Part shown: positions 16,643 through 24,964 of the stretch, piece after piece
Position numbering within the stretch: position 1 is the stretch's first letter
How the letters are laid out: the number at the start of each line of letters is the position of its first letter
Assembly: GCF_010548275.1 (NCBI RefSeq)
Contig: NZ_JAAGLT010000006.1
Span: forward strand, 62,001 to 126,000
Direction of reading: 5' to 3'
From: Streptomyces sp. SID12488
GTDB lineage: Bacteria; Actinomycetota; Actinomycetes; Streptomycetales; Streptomycetaceae
Length of the DNA stretch: 64,000 bases
The notes under the pieces: model-generated
Seen by the model: the letters and a program-made list of their open reading frames with translations, nothing else
Told to the model about the DNA's origin: nothing
Database searches by the model: none
Position numbers and translations under genes: made by a program

Positions 16643-17800
16643 ATGGACGCGGAGGACTTCGCAGCGGTGCTTTCGGAGGTCCGGCGCTTCGTCCGGGAAC
16701 GCGTCATGCCGCTGGAAGCGGAGATCGACGAGAAGGACGAGATGCCGCCGGACATCCGCGAGGCGGCGAAGAAGATGGGCCTGTTCGGCTTCGCGTTGCC
16801 CGAGGAGTACGGCGGCCTCGGTCTGTCGATGTACGAAGAGGCCCAGTTGATGTTCGAACTGGGCTACACGACCCCGTCGCTACGGTCGATGTTCGGCACC
16901 AACAACGGCATCGCCGGACATGTCCTCATGGTCGGCGGCACGCAGGAGCAGAAGGCCTCGTGGCTGCCCCGGATCGCCTCCGGTGAGGTGCTGGCGTCGT
17001 TCGCGCTCACCGAGCCGGACGCCGGTTCCGATCCCTCGACGCTGACCACGCGGGCACACCGGGAGGGGGACACCTGGGTGATCAACGGCGCCAAGCGGTA
17101 CATCACCAACGCCCCGCTCGCGGACGTCTTCATGGTCTTCGCCCGCACCGACCCGGACGCCCCGCGCACGCGCGGTATCTCCACCTTCCTGGTCCCGGCC
17201 GGCACCCCGGGTCTCACCGTGGCTCCCAAGGACCACAAGATGGGCCAGTTCGGCGCCTGGACCGCGGACGTGTACTTCGACGACGTACGCGTGCCGGTCT
17301 CCGCCCTCGTCGGCGGCGAGGCCGGTCTCAACCGGGGCTTCTCCACGGCGATGGGTTGCATCGCACACGGACGGGTCCATATCTCCGCGCTGATGGTCGG
17401 CATGGCCGAGCGTCTGGTGGACGAGTCGGTCGTGTACGCGAGCACCCGCAAGCAGTCCGGGAAACTCATCGGCTCCTTCCAGCTCGTCCAGGGCCTGATC
17501 GCCGACTCGATGACCGACTACTACGCCGGCCGCGCCACGGTCCTGGAGGCCGCCCGCGCCTTCGACGCCGGTTCGGACACGAAGGTCGGACCGTCCTGCA
17601 CGAAGTACTTCGCCAGCGAGATGGTGTGGCGGGTCGCGGACCGCGCGGTGCAGATCCACGGCGGCGCGGGCTATATGCGCGGAGTCGCCGTCGAGCGCTT
17701 CTACCGCGACGCCCGCCTGTTCCGCATCTACGAGGGCACCAGCCAGATACAGCAGGTGATCATCGCGAAAGCACTGCTCGGAGAGGCGGCGCGCGGCTGA
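16643..17800 (+). CDS. Acyl-CoA dehydrogenase, short/medium-chain type
   Basis: A 385-residue FAD-dependent acyl-CoA dehydrogenase with the catalytic glutamate in IYEGTSQIQQ near the C-terminus, the TEPDAGSDPST substrate loop and IHGGAGYMRG. It is the most canonical of the six dehydrogenases here. The ATG at 16643 is preceded by GGGAG; an in-frame GTG seven codons upstream has no such site. It is the last gene of the rightward operon from 12444, whose transcript should end at the long hairpin just downstream. Confidence 0.92.
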   Translation: MDAEDFAAVLSEVRRFVRERVMPLEAEIDEKDEMPPDIREAAKKMGLFGFALPEEYGGLGLSMYEEAQLMFELGYTTPSLRSMFGTNNGIAGHVLMVGGTQEQKASWLPRIASGEVLASFALTEPDAGSDPSTLTTRAHREGDTWVINGAKRYITNAPLADVFMVFARTDPDAPRTRGISTFLVPAGTPGLTVAPKDHKMGQFGAWTADVYFDDVRVPVSALVGGEAGLNRGFSTAMGCIAHGRVHISALMVGMAERLVDESVVYASTRKQSGKLIGSFQLVQGLIADSMTDYYAGRATVLEAARAFDAGSDTKVGPSCTKYFASEMVWRVADRAVQIHGGAGYMRGVAVERFYRDARLFRIYEGTSQIQQVIIAKALLGEAARG

Positions 17801-17806
17801 ACGGGC

Positions 17807-17852
17807 ACGGCAAGGAGGACCCCGGGATTCTCCCCGGGGTCCTCCTTGCCGT
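17807..17852. terminator. Bidirectional hairpin terminator between convergent operons
   Basis: A perfect 20-base-pair inverted repeat (17807-17826 with 17833-17852) with the 6-base loop ATTCTC lies between the stops of the convergent dehydrogenase genes. There is no long T-run, as is common in Streptomyces. It is placed to end transcripts from both sides. Confidence 0.85.
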
Positions 17853-17866
17853 CTGCGGCCGTCAGG

Positions 17867-18982
17867 TCAGATACCGAGCCGGTCCAGCAGTCGCTCGTGG
17901 TACACGGCCGGGCCCCCGAACAGCAGTTGCGAGGACTTGGCGCGCCGGAAGTACAGATGGGCCGGGTGCTCCCAGGTGAAGCCGATGCCGCCGTGGACCT
18001 GGATGTTCTCCATGGCGGCGAACATGTACGCCCGAGAGCAGCACGCATGCGCCACCGCCGCGGCGACCGGGAACCCGGCGGCGCCCTCGGCTGCCAGCCG
18101 CGCTGCCTCTCTCGACGCGGCCTCCGCCAGTTCCACCTGGACGAGCATGTCGGCGCACTTGTGCTTGACCGCCTGGAAGGAGCCGATCGGCCGGCCGAAC
18201 TGGTGCCGGACGCGGGCGTATTCGGCACTCGTCTCCAGGCACCGGCGCGCGCCGCCCGCCTGTTCGGCGGCCAGTCCCACCGTGGCGATGTCCAGGACCT
18301 TGACCATGATCCGGCCGCCCGCCCCGTCCGCGCCGACGAGTGTCGCCGACACGGCGTCGAACGTCAGCCGGGCCATCGCCCGGGTGGCGTCCAGGGTCTC
18401 CATCGGTTCTGCCGCGAGCCCGGTGGCTTCCCGGTCCACGGTGAAGAGTGCGGGGCCGGCGACGGTACGGGCGACGACGAGGATCAGGTCGGCCGTCGTA
18501 CCGTCGATGACGAACGACTTGCGGCCACGCAGTTTCCACCCGCCGTCCCCGTCCGGCACAGCACGCGTCGAGACCAGGGCTGGGTCCCAGGAGCCGTTGT
18601 CCTCGGCCACGGCGAGGGCGGCCGTGGTCCGCCCGGCCGCGATGCCGGGGAGATGCCGTGCGCAGGCCTCACCGTCGCCCGAGGCCAACAGCGCCTGGGC
18701 CGCCAGGACCACGGTGGCGAAGAACGGCGCACACAGCAGCGCACGGCCCATCTCCTCCAGTACGACGCCCAGTTCGACCGGTCCGAAACCGTCGCCGCCG
18801 TACTCCTCCGGGATCGCCAGGCCCGGCAGGCGCAGTTGGTCGGCCACCTGCGCCCACACCGCCGGGTCGAAGCGCGGCTCGCTCTCCATGAGCTTGCGCA
18901 CGGCTTCCTCGGGCGACTTGGCCTCCATGAACTCCCTTACGGAGGCACGCAGTTCGAGCAGTTCACGCTCTTCCGCGGTCAT
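17867..18982 (-). CDS. Acyl-CoA dehydrogenase, beta-type subunit of a heteromeric pair
   Basis: A 371-residue acyl-CoA dehydrogenase with IPEEYGGDGFG, VRHQFGRPIGSFQA and the long HGGIGFTWEHPAHLY segment. It lacks the YEGT glutamate motif. It resembles the protein at 879-2003 throughout. Its ATG overlaps the stop of the next dehydrogenase gene (ATGA). Adjacent, overlapping acyl-CoA dehydrogenases of two different subtypes are known in Mycobacterium and Rhodococcus steroid catabolism to form alpha2beta2 enzymes in which only part of each active site is complete; that arrangement is inferred here. It is the last gene of the leftward operon from 24810. Confidence 0.88.
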   Translation of the reverse strand: MTAEERELLELRASVREFMEAKSPEEAVRKLMESEPRFDPAVWAQVADQLRLPGLAIPEEYGGDGFGPVELGVVLEEMGRALLCAPFFATVVLAAQALLASGDGEACARHLPGIAAGRTTAALAVAEDNGSWDPALVSTRAVPDGDGGWKLRGRKSFVIDGTTADLILVVARTVAGPALFTVDREATGLAAEPMETLDATRAMARLTFDAVSATLVGADGAGGRIMVKVLDIATVGLAAEQAGGARRCLETSAEYARVRHQFGRPIGSFQAVKHKCADMLVQVELAEAASREAARLAAEGAAGFPVAAAVAHACCSRAYMFAAMENIQVHGGIGFTWEHPAHLYFRRAKSSQLLFGGPAVYHERLLDRLGI

Positions 18983-20199
18983 GACCGCGCCTCCTTGGGC
19001 AGGCCGAGGACACGTTCCGCGAGGATGTTCTTCATGATCTCCTCCGTGCCGCCGAGGATCCGCAACGCCGGGGTGGCCAGGAGCAGTTCGGTCCAGGCGT
19101 ACGTGCCCCACCTGCCGGTGTCGGCGATGATCCGGGGCCCGAGCACGTCGGACACGAAGTGCGCCGCTCGGGTGAGGTTCTGGCCGTACATCAGCTTGGA
19201 GACGGACATCTCGGGGCCCGGCGACGTTCCCGCGCGGAGCTTGCGCAGGGCACGGGCGTTGAGGTGTTCGGTGGCCATGGCGTCCACGAGGAGTTCGGCG
19301 AGACGGGCGCGCAGGGCGCGGTCGTCCCAGGTCCAGGTGGCGCGCATGAGTGCGGAGAGGTGGTCCGGGGACAGGGCGGCGGCCACCGGGCCCGCGCCCT
19401 CGCTGCCCACCGTGGCACGCTCGTTCATCAGGGTGGTCAGGGCGACCGTCCAGCCGCCGTCGACCTCGCCGAGGCGGTGGTCGTCGGGGATGCGTACGTC
19501 GGTGAGGAAGACCTCGTTGAAGTCGGCGCCGCCGGTCATCTGCCGCAGGGGCCGGACCTCGACGCCGGGGGCGTCCATGGGGACCAGGAAGGCGGTGATG
19601 CCACGGTGCTTGGGCGCGTCCGGGTTCGTGCGGGTCAGCGCGAGGCCGATCTGGCTGTGCTGGGCGACCGAGGTCCACACCTTCTGCCCGTTCAGCACCC
19701 AGTCGTCGCCCTCCCGCACGGCCTTCGTCGCCACGCTCGCCAGGTCGGAACCGGCCCCGGGCTCGCTGAACAACTGGCAGGCGATGGCGTCCCCCCGGTA
19801 CATCGCGGGCAACCAGCGCTCCCTGATGTGGGGTTGGGCGTGGGTCAGGATGGTCGGGCCGATCATGCCGAGGCCGATCACACCGAGCACTCCGGTGTCG
19901 GCGACGTCGTACTCCGACTCGATGGCGTCGTAGAGCAGGTCGTGGACGGGGGTCAGGCCCCGGCCGCCGTACTCCACCGGTCCGGTGATCCAGCCGAAGC
20001 CGTTCTCGTGCCGGATGCGCTGCCACTCCCGCGCCCGCCGCACGAACTCCTGTTCCTTCTCCGGCGGAAGGCTGCTGAAGTACGCCATCGAGTCGTCGCC
20101 CTCGCCCCAGGTGCGGGCCGTGCGGTCGGGGGCCTTCGTCACATGTGCGTCGAGGAATCGGCGCACCTCGGCGGCGAAGTCCTGCGTGTCCTGGTCCAT
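18979..20199 (-). CDS. Acyl-CoA dehydrogenase, alpha-type subunit of a heteromeric pair
   Basis: A 406-residue acyl-CoA dehydrogenase with VEYGGRGLTP, SEPGAGSDLASVATKAV for FAD and substrate binding, NGQKVWTSVAQHSQ, and an LGGTEEIMKNILAERVLGLP C-terminus. It belongs to a different branch from its overlapping neighbour at 17867, consistent with an alpha/beta pair. It lies 12 bases beyond the thiolase stop in the same operon, so desaturation, hydration, oxidation and cleavage functions are encoded together. Confidence 0.9.
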   Translation of the reverse strand: MDQDTQDFAAEVRRFLDAHVTKAPDRTARTWGEGDDSMAYFSSLPPEKEQEFVRRAREWQRIRHENGFGWITGPVEYGGRGLTPVHDLLYDAIESEYDVADTGVLGVIGLGMIGPTILTHAQPHIRERWLPAMYRGDAIACQLFSEPGAGSDLASVATKAVREGDDWVLNGQKVWTSVAQHSQIGLALTRTNPDAPKHRGITAFLVPMDAPGVEVRPLRQMTGGADFNEVFLTDVRIPDDHRLGEVDGGWTVALTTLMNERATVGSEGAGPVAAALSPDHLSALMRATWTWDDRALRARLAELLVDAMATEHLNARALRKLRAGTSPGPEMSVSKLMYGQNLTRAAHFVSDVLGPRIIADTGRWGTYAWTELLLATPALRILGGTEEIMKNILAERVLGLPKEARS

Positions 20200-20211
20200 G
20201 AGCCTGTTCCC

Positions 20212-21360
20212 TCAGGTCGAGAGGATCGTCACCGCCGACGCGCCGGGCGCGCCGTACAGGTGGGTGAGGCCGACGCGGGGCGTGCCGGGGATCTGGCGTG
20301 TGCCCGCCGTACCCCGCAGCTGGAGCACGATCTCGTGGATCTGCCGTAGCCCGGAGGCGCCGATCGGTTCCCCGTTGCCCAGCAGGCCGCCGTCGGTGTT
20401 GACCGGGAGCCGGCCGCCGATCTCGGTGGCTCCCTCGGCGATCAGGCGCTCCTGCTCACCGTCCTTGCAGAGACCGCTCTCCGCCATGTGGATGATCTCC
20501 GACCCGGCGTCGGTGTCCTGGAGCTGCGCGACGTCGACGTCCTCCGGGCCGATGCCCGCGATGTCGTAGGCCACCTTGAAGGCGTCCACCGTCGGACTCT
20601 CGACGACGTCCCCCACCGGGAACGACGGGCTCTGCACCTCGAAGGCGCCGAGCCTGCGGCTGCGCAGGGCGGTGGCCCGGACGCGCACGGGGGTCGACGT
20701 GTACTTGTGGGCCTGGTCGGCGCGGCACATCACGACGGCCGCCGCGCCCTCGTTCGGGCCGCAGTACATGAACTGGCGCAGGGGGTGGTTCAGGACCGGG
20801 GAGGCAAGAACCTCCTCGGGTGACATCGGTGTACGGCGCCAGGCCTTGTCGTTCCCGGCCGCGTTGCGGAAGTTCTTCGAGGCAACGCGGGCGAGTGTCT
20901 CGTGGGAGATGCCGTGGTCGTGCATATAGCGGTTGATCTTCATGCCGAAGAAGTGGGTGGTGAGGAAGAGCCCGGTCTGCCCGTACCAGGACGGGATGCC
21001 GGCCACGGACGGATCGGCGGCGAACGCGCCGCGCGGGTGCTTGTCGAGGCCGATCGCGATCGTCAGGTCGTGCTCGCCGGTCTCGATCGCGCGGGCGGCC
21101 AGCGCGACGGCGGTGCCTGCTGTGGCACAGCCGTTGAAGACTCCGCGCAGGGGTATGCCGGTGAGGCCGAGCCTGCCGACGATGGCGTCGGGGTTGGCGA
21201 CCTCGTAGCTGCCGATGTAACCGCCCCGGATCTGCGGCCAGTTGACGCCCGCGTCGGCGAGTGCGAGACGTACCGCGTCCGCGCCCATGTCCAGCGCGGG
21301 CTTTGCCCCGAACCGGCCGAAGGGGTGGAGCCCCACGCCGATGATGACGGCCTCGGTCAT
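20212..21360 (-). CDS. SCP-x/lipid-transfer-type thiolase (acetyl-CoA acetyltransferase family)
   Basis: A 382-residue thiolase-superfamily protein. Unlike the protein at 6811-7962 it keeps the nucleophile: Cys78 in FNGCATAGTAVALAA. The C-terminal loop reads NTDGGLLGNGEPIGASG, with Glu where classic thiolases have the His of GHPxG; this is a usual feature of the actinobacterial lipid-transfer subgroup. It would release acetyl- or propionyl-CoA from a 3-ketoacyl-CoA. The start overlaps the DUF35 stop by 4 bases, implying a complex with that protein. Confidence 0.88.
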   Translation of the reverse strand: MTEAVIIGVGLHPFGRFGAKPALDMGADAVRLALADAGVNWPQIRGGYIGSYEVANPDAIVGRLGLTGIPLRGVFNGCATAGTAVALAARAIETGEHDLTIAIGLDKHPRGAFAADPSVAGIPSWYGQTGLFLTTHFFGMKINRYMHDHGISHETLARVASKNFRNAAGNDKAWRRTPMSPEEVLASPVLNHPLRQFMYCGPNEGAAAVVMCRADQAHKYTSTPVRVRATALRSRRLGAFEVQSPSFPVGDVVESPTVDAFKVAYDIAGIGPEDVDVAQLQDTDAGSEIIHMAESGLCKDGEQERLIAEGATEIGGRLPVNTDGGLLGNGEPIGASGLRQIHEIVLQLRGTAGTRQIPGTPRVGLTHLYGAPGASAVTILST

Positions 21361-21827
21361 GCTGACTCCTCCTCCGACTGGGCGGACTCCTCGGATTCCT
21401 CGGTCGGGGCGAACGCGAACGTCATGACCTCGGTCCCGTCGTCGAGCACGGTGTAGGGCACGAGGGTGAGCCGCATAGCCTGTCCGATGCGGAGCCGGTC
21501 CGGGTCGGGCTCGGTGAGGCGGGCCTCGACCAGCAACTCACCCGGAAGCTCGATGTATCCGACCGTGTAGGGCTCGAAGGCCACCGGCCCGTCGTACGGC
21601 GGGGACGGCGGCCGGAAGTTCTGGGTCGTGTACGTCCACAGCGTGCCGCGCTCGGACAACAGCCGTTCCTTCGACTCCGTACTCGCGCACCTGACGCAGT
21701 CCGGGGCGGCCGGGAAGCTCACCAGGCCGCAGTCCGCGCACTCGGAGCCGATGAGACGCGGGGGTGAGGACGGGTCGGCGGGCCAGGTGAACAGTCCGTC
21801 GGCCACCGGTTTCTGAGCGATCGTCAT
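21357..21827 (-). CDS. DUF35 OB-fold protein, partner of the downstream thiolase
   Basis: A 156-residue protein with an N-terminal zinc ribbon (CADCGLVSFPAAPDCVRC) and an OB-fold domain (GTLWTYTTQNFRPPSPPY, LLVEARL). It ends in an acidic glutamate- and serine-rich tail that the other DUF35 protein (6413-6814) lacks. The stop overlaps the thiolase start, and the SDR stop lies just before its own start, so the three are translated together. It is presumably a structural or substrate-binding partner of the thiolase. Confidence 0.88.
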   Translation of the reverse strand: MTIAQKPVADGLFTWPADPSSPPRLIGSECADCGLVSFPAAPDCVRCASTESKERLLSERGTLWTYTTQNFRPPSPPYDGPVAFEPYTVGYIELPGELLVEARLTEPDPDRLRIGQAMRLTLVPYTVLDDGTEVMTFAFAPTEESEESAQSEEESA

Positions 21828-21828
21828 G

Positions 21829-22740
21829 TCACGCGCCCTTCCGCTCGCCCAGCGCGTCCGCGTTCGGAGCCGCCTTGGCCACCAGGTTCGGGACGACGGT
21901 GGACAGCTCCTCCGGTGTCCACCGCGACTCGGCGCTCGTGCCGGGGCCGTTGACCCAGCCCTCCAGTACGGTGATCCGGTTGCCGACGACGCCGAACACC
22001 CGGCCGGTGACCTCGCGCGAGGCGGCCGAGCCGAGCCACACCACGAGCGGTGAGATGGCCTCGGGGGTGAGGTCCTGGGCCTCGGCGGCCCGCTTCATCA
22101 TCTCGATGTCCTCGGTCAGCCGGGTGAGCGCCGTCGGCGCGATGGCGTTCACCGTCACGCCGTAGCGGGCGAGTTCGGCGGCGGCGATGAGGGTGAGGCT
22201 CGCGACGCCGGCCTTGGCGGATCCGTAGTTGGACTGTCCGGGGTTACCGAAGACGCCGGACGGAGAGGTCGTGTTGATGACCCGGGCGTCGTTGTCGTGA
22301 CCGGACTTGGCACGCTCCCGCCAGTACGCGGCGGCGTGGTGCAGGGTGGCGAAGCCGCCCTTGAGGTGGACGGCGAGCACGCTGTCCCAGTCCTGCTCGG
22401 TCATCGACACGATCATCCGGTCGCGCAGGATGCCTGCGTTGTTGACCAGTACGTCCAGGCCGCCGTACGTCTCCACGGCCTGCTGGACGAGGTGAGCCGC
22501 GCCCTCCCAGGTGGAGATGTCGTCCGTGTTGGCCACGGCCTCGCCGCCGGCCGCGACGATCTCGTCCACCACGCTCTGGGCGGGTCCGGCCGAGGCACCC
22601 GCCCCGTCGCGCGAGCCGCCCAGGTCGTTCACCACGACCTTGGCGCCGTGCGCGGCGAACGCCAGGGCGTGCGCCCGGCCGATCCCGTTGCCGGCGCCGG
22701 TGACAACCACTACGCGGCCGTCGACCACTCCTTCGGACAT
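21829..22740 (-). CDS. MFE-2/17beta-HSD4-type short-chain dehydrogenase
   Basis: A 303-residue SDR with TGAGNGIGRAH, VVNDLGGSRDGAG...VVDEI, NNAGILRDRM and the catalytic part INTTSPSGVFGNPGQSNYGSAKAG. Layout and length are nearly the same as the paralogue at 15191-16102, which implies two different hydroxyacyl-CoA oxidation steps or an internal duplication of pathway modules. The ATG at 22740 has GAGGAG upstream; the frame is open further but without a better start. It belongs to the leftward operon from 24810. Confidence 0.9.
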   Translation of the reverse strand: MSEGVVDGRVVVVTGAGNGIGRAHALAFAAHGAKVVVNDLGGSRDGAGASAGPAQSVVDEIVAAGGEAVANTDDISTWEGAAHLVQQAVETYGGLDVLVNNAGILRDRMIVSMTEQDWDSVLAVHLKGGFATLHHAAAYWRERAKSGHDNDARVINTTSPSGVFGNPGQSNYGSAKAGVASLTLIAAAELARYGVTVNAIAPTALTRLTEDIEMMKRAAEAQDLTPEAISPLVVWLGSAASREVTGRVFGVVGNRITVLEGWVNGPGTSAESRWTPEELSTVVPNLVAKAAPNADALGERKGA

Positions 22741-22774
22741 CCTCAACTCCTCGTTGACTCCTTGTTGATGGCGG

Positions 22775-23485
22775 TCAGTTCGCTTCGGCGAGCAGCACCC
22801 GGGGGTCCGCGCTGCCGCAGCCGCACCGGCCGGCGACGACACGGCCCGCAATACCGAGTGGCGTCTCGGGCAGCGGCGAGCCGCGCCCCTCCCCAGCTGC
22901 CACGGACAGTTGACCGTCCCGCTCGCCGACCCGCCATTCGGCGGCGTTGACGTGCGCGCCGGCCCGCTCCGGGCACTCCAGCGCGAGGGCCGGCCCCACG
23001 GTCGAGATCAGGGCGGCGGACACACCCGCTCCGCGCAGCAGCGGTACGGCGGCGGGCCGGGCCAGGACGACGGACGTCGACCTGAACAGTTCGCCGATGT
23101 CGGCGCTGCCGGCCAGCCCCTCCAGGGTCTCGGCGGACAGACCTATGACCGCGTGCGGGTCGAGCTCACGGTGGAACACGGCAGTACGGCGGTGGTCCCA
23201 GCCCATCGCCTCCGCGATGCCGTACGTCACCTTCAGCGTGCGCAGGGCGCCGATCACCGCGTGCCCCCAGAAGCCCTCGAAGCCCGAGGTCGTCAGCAGC
23301 GCCCCGTGGCCGGCGGTGAGGCCGTGCTCCCGCAGGCGTTCGGTGACCCACTCGGTGTCCCGGGCGAGTTCCGCCCAGGTCAGCTCCATGTCGGTCATGC
23401 CGTCGGCGCCGGGGAAGCGCACGAGGTAGGCGAGTTCGGGGCGGTCGAGCTTCCTGGCGCGGGCCAGGGTGTCGGCGCGGGCCAT
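22775..23485 (-). CDS. Truncated ANL/PaaK-like ligase homologue, companion of the PaaK-like gene
   Basis: A 236-residue protein of uncertain role. Residues 34-100 (LTWAELARDTEWVTERLREHG, then a GALLTTSGFEGFWGHAV region) look like the N-terminal subdomain of an adenylate-forming ligase. Residues 160-175 (VGPALALECPERAGAHVNA) look like a PaaK segment. No P-loop, A5 or A8 motif is present, so it cannot be an independent ligase. Its ATG overlaps the PaaK-like stop (TGATG), which argues for a coupled accessory subunit rather than debris. The reading frame is intact. Confidence 0.6.
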   Translation of the reverse strand: MARADTLARARKLDRPELAYLVRFPGADGMTDMELTWAELARDTEWVTERLREHGLTAGHGALLTTSGFEGFWGHAVIGALRTLKVTYGIAEAMGWDHRRTAVFHRELDPHAVIGLSAETLEGLAGSADIGELFRSTSVVLARPAAVPLLRGAGVSAALISTVGPALALECPERAGAHVNAAEWRVGERDGQLSVAAGEGRGSPLPETPLGIAGRVVAGRCGCGSADPRVLLAEAN

Positions 23486-24810
23486 CAGTTCTTCACCACC
23501 CGGGGGAACTTGGCGACGCTGGTCATGGTCTTCAACAGGTCCTCCTCGGTGCGCATGTCGAGCACCGGTTTGACCCCGGTCCGCTCGCGCACGGCCTCGC
23601 TCAGCCGTCCGGCCAGAGCGTCGACGTCGCCGGTGAGTGCGGGGTCGTAGCCGACGCGCAGCCGCAGTTCGTCGACCTCACGGCCGCCCCGGACGATCTG
23701 GAACACCCCGGCCACGGTCTCCGGCTGGTCCTCCACCGCCTGCCAGATGTCCCGCAGGACCACGGAACGCCCCTGGACCAGCGTCTCGTCGCCGCGTCGG
23801 CCGGCCACCCACATCCGGGCGTGTGTACGTCCGCAGCCGCAGGTGTCCCCGGAGAGGCGGACGAGGTCCTCGCTGCGGTAACGGATCAGGGGTGCCGCCC
23901 TGTTGTCCAGGTCGGTGGCGACCAGTTCACCGAGGTCGCCCTCCGGGGCGTCGCGCCATCCGCCGTCTTCCTCGACCTCGACGCACTCGGCGAAGACGGT
24001 GTCCTCCCAGAGGTGGAAGCCGTCGTGCTCACGGCACTCCCAGGCGGTGCCGGTGTCGGCGGCGCTGGTGTACTCGTAGACGTCGATGCCCCAGTCGTCG
24101 CGGATCCGCTCGCGCATCTTCCGGCTGAGCGGCTGCCCGGCGCAGGAGGCGCCCTTGAGGGAGGAGAACGCCTCCCTCAGATCGGTCCGCTCGGCCAGGT
24201 GCTCCAGCTCCACCATCTGCGGATACATCATCTGCAGGTAGGCGGGACGGTAGGTGCGCAGGGCGTCGACGACCTCCTGCATCTTCCCCATCCAGGTGTC
24301 CACCTCGATGACCACGGCGCCCAGCGCCTGATATCCGGGGTCCATGAGGTTGCGGAACGTGCCGGGCGGGCTCAGCACCCGGTCCCCCGGGCGCAGACCC
24401 AGCTCCCAGAGGTCACGCACCTGCGCGGTCACCAGGGGTGGGGCGTCCTGCCAGATCTCGGCGAAGAACTCCGGGTCGCCGGTGGTGCCCGAACTGGAGG
24501 AGACCGAGGTCAGTTCCTCGACCGGGACGCAGAGCATCCCGCCGAAGGGATCGCCCGTGCGGGCCCGGTAGGCGCGCACCATGTCCTTGGTGATGAACGG
24601 CACCCGTTCCCGGAAGTCCTCCAGGGTCCTGATGTCGCGCGGGTGCGCCCCGTGGGCGTCCCAGAGTTCGCGGTAGAAGGCCGAGTTGCCGTAGGCGTAC
24701 TCGACGAGCTCCAGGATGCGTTCCTCCTGCCGCGCCCGCAGTTGTTCGCGGGGCATGGTCTCCACCTGGGGCTCGAAGTACCTGTCGTCGGTGTCCGTGT
24801 CACCCACCAT
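23485..24810 (-). CDS. PaaK-like phenylacetate-CoA ligase family protein
   Basis: A 441-residue AMP-forming ligase of the PaaK family. The N-terminal helix bundle has RILELVEYAYGNSAFYRELW, the P-loop is SSSSGTTGDP, the metal and adenylate region includes YEYTSAADTGT, and RYRSEDLVRLSGD is followed by a cysteine-rich CGCGRTHARMW typical of the family. It should form a CoA thioester from an aromatic or similar acid. ATG at 24810 has AGGAGG 5 bases before it. It is the first gene of the leftward operon ending at 17867, divergent from etfB with site D between. Confidence 0.88.
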   Translation of the reverse strand: MVGDTDTDDRYFEPQVETMPREQLRARQEERILELVEYAYGNSAFYRELWDAHGAHPRDIRTLEDFRERVPFITKDMVRAYRARTGDPFGGMLCVPVEELTSVSSSSGTTGDPEFFAEIWQDAPPLVTAQVRDLWELGLRPGDRVLSPPGTFRNLMDPGYQALGAVVIEVDTWMGKMQEVVDALRTYRPAYLQMMYPQMVELEHLAERTDLREAFSSLKGASCAGQPLSRKMRERIRDDWGIDVYEYTSAADTGTAWECREHDGFHLWEDTVFAECVEVEEDGGWRDAPEGDLGELVATDLDNRAAPLIRYRSEDLVRLSGDTCGCGRTHARMWVAGRRGDETLVQGRSVVLRDIWQAVEDQPETVAGVFQIVRGGREVDELRLRVGYDPALTGDVDALAGRLSEAVRERTGVKPVLDMRTEEDLLKTMTSVAKFPRVVKN

Positions 24811-24912
24811 GGCGCCTCCTCGCGGCTCGGTGCCCAGATCTTCCAACTATCAGGTCAATCAGTCAACCAATTCGACGGATTCAAGGCCAGACCTCGCGAT
24901 CCATCGATCCAT

Positions 24913-24924
24913 ATAGTTAACTAT
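24913..24924. promoter_or_regulatory. Perfect palindrome and candidate operator, site D
   Basis: ATAGTTAACTAT is a perfect 12-base palindrome in the AT-rich gap between the divergent PaaK-like and etfB genes. It shares TAGTTA with sites A and C but has the shorter GT-N2-AC spacing known from VanR-type GntR operators. The same gap has another related half site, CAACTATC at 24844-24851. Confidence 0.5.
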
Positions 24925-24964
24925 TAGCACTCATTCAACCAACTGGAAGGCCCTGGAGGGCGCC

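Noticed and set aside
18983..20026. Upstream extension of the dehydrogenase frame at 17867-18982
   Set aside because: It is the shadow of the neighbouring dehydrogenase gene; the ATGA overlap at 18979-18982 marks the true start.
24843..24880. Series of GTCAA/CAACC-like short words upstream of the PaaK-like gene as a separate repeat array
   Set aside because: The words are irregular in spacing and sequence; only the palindrome at 24913-24924 is clear.
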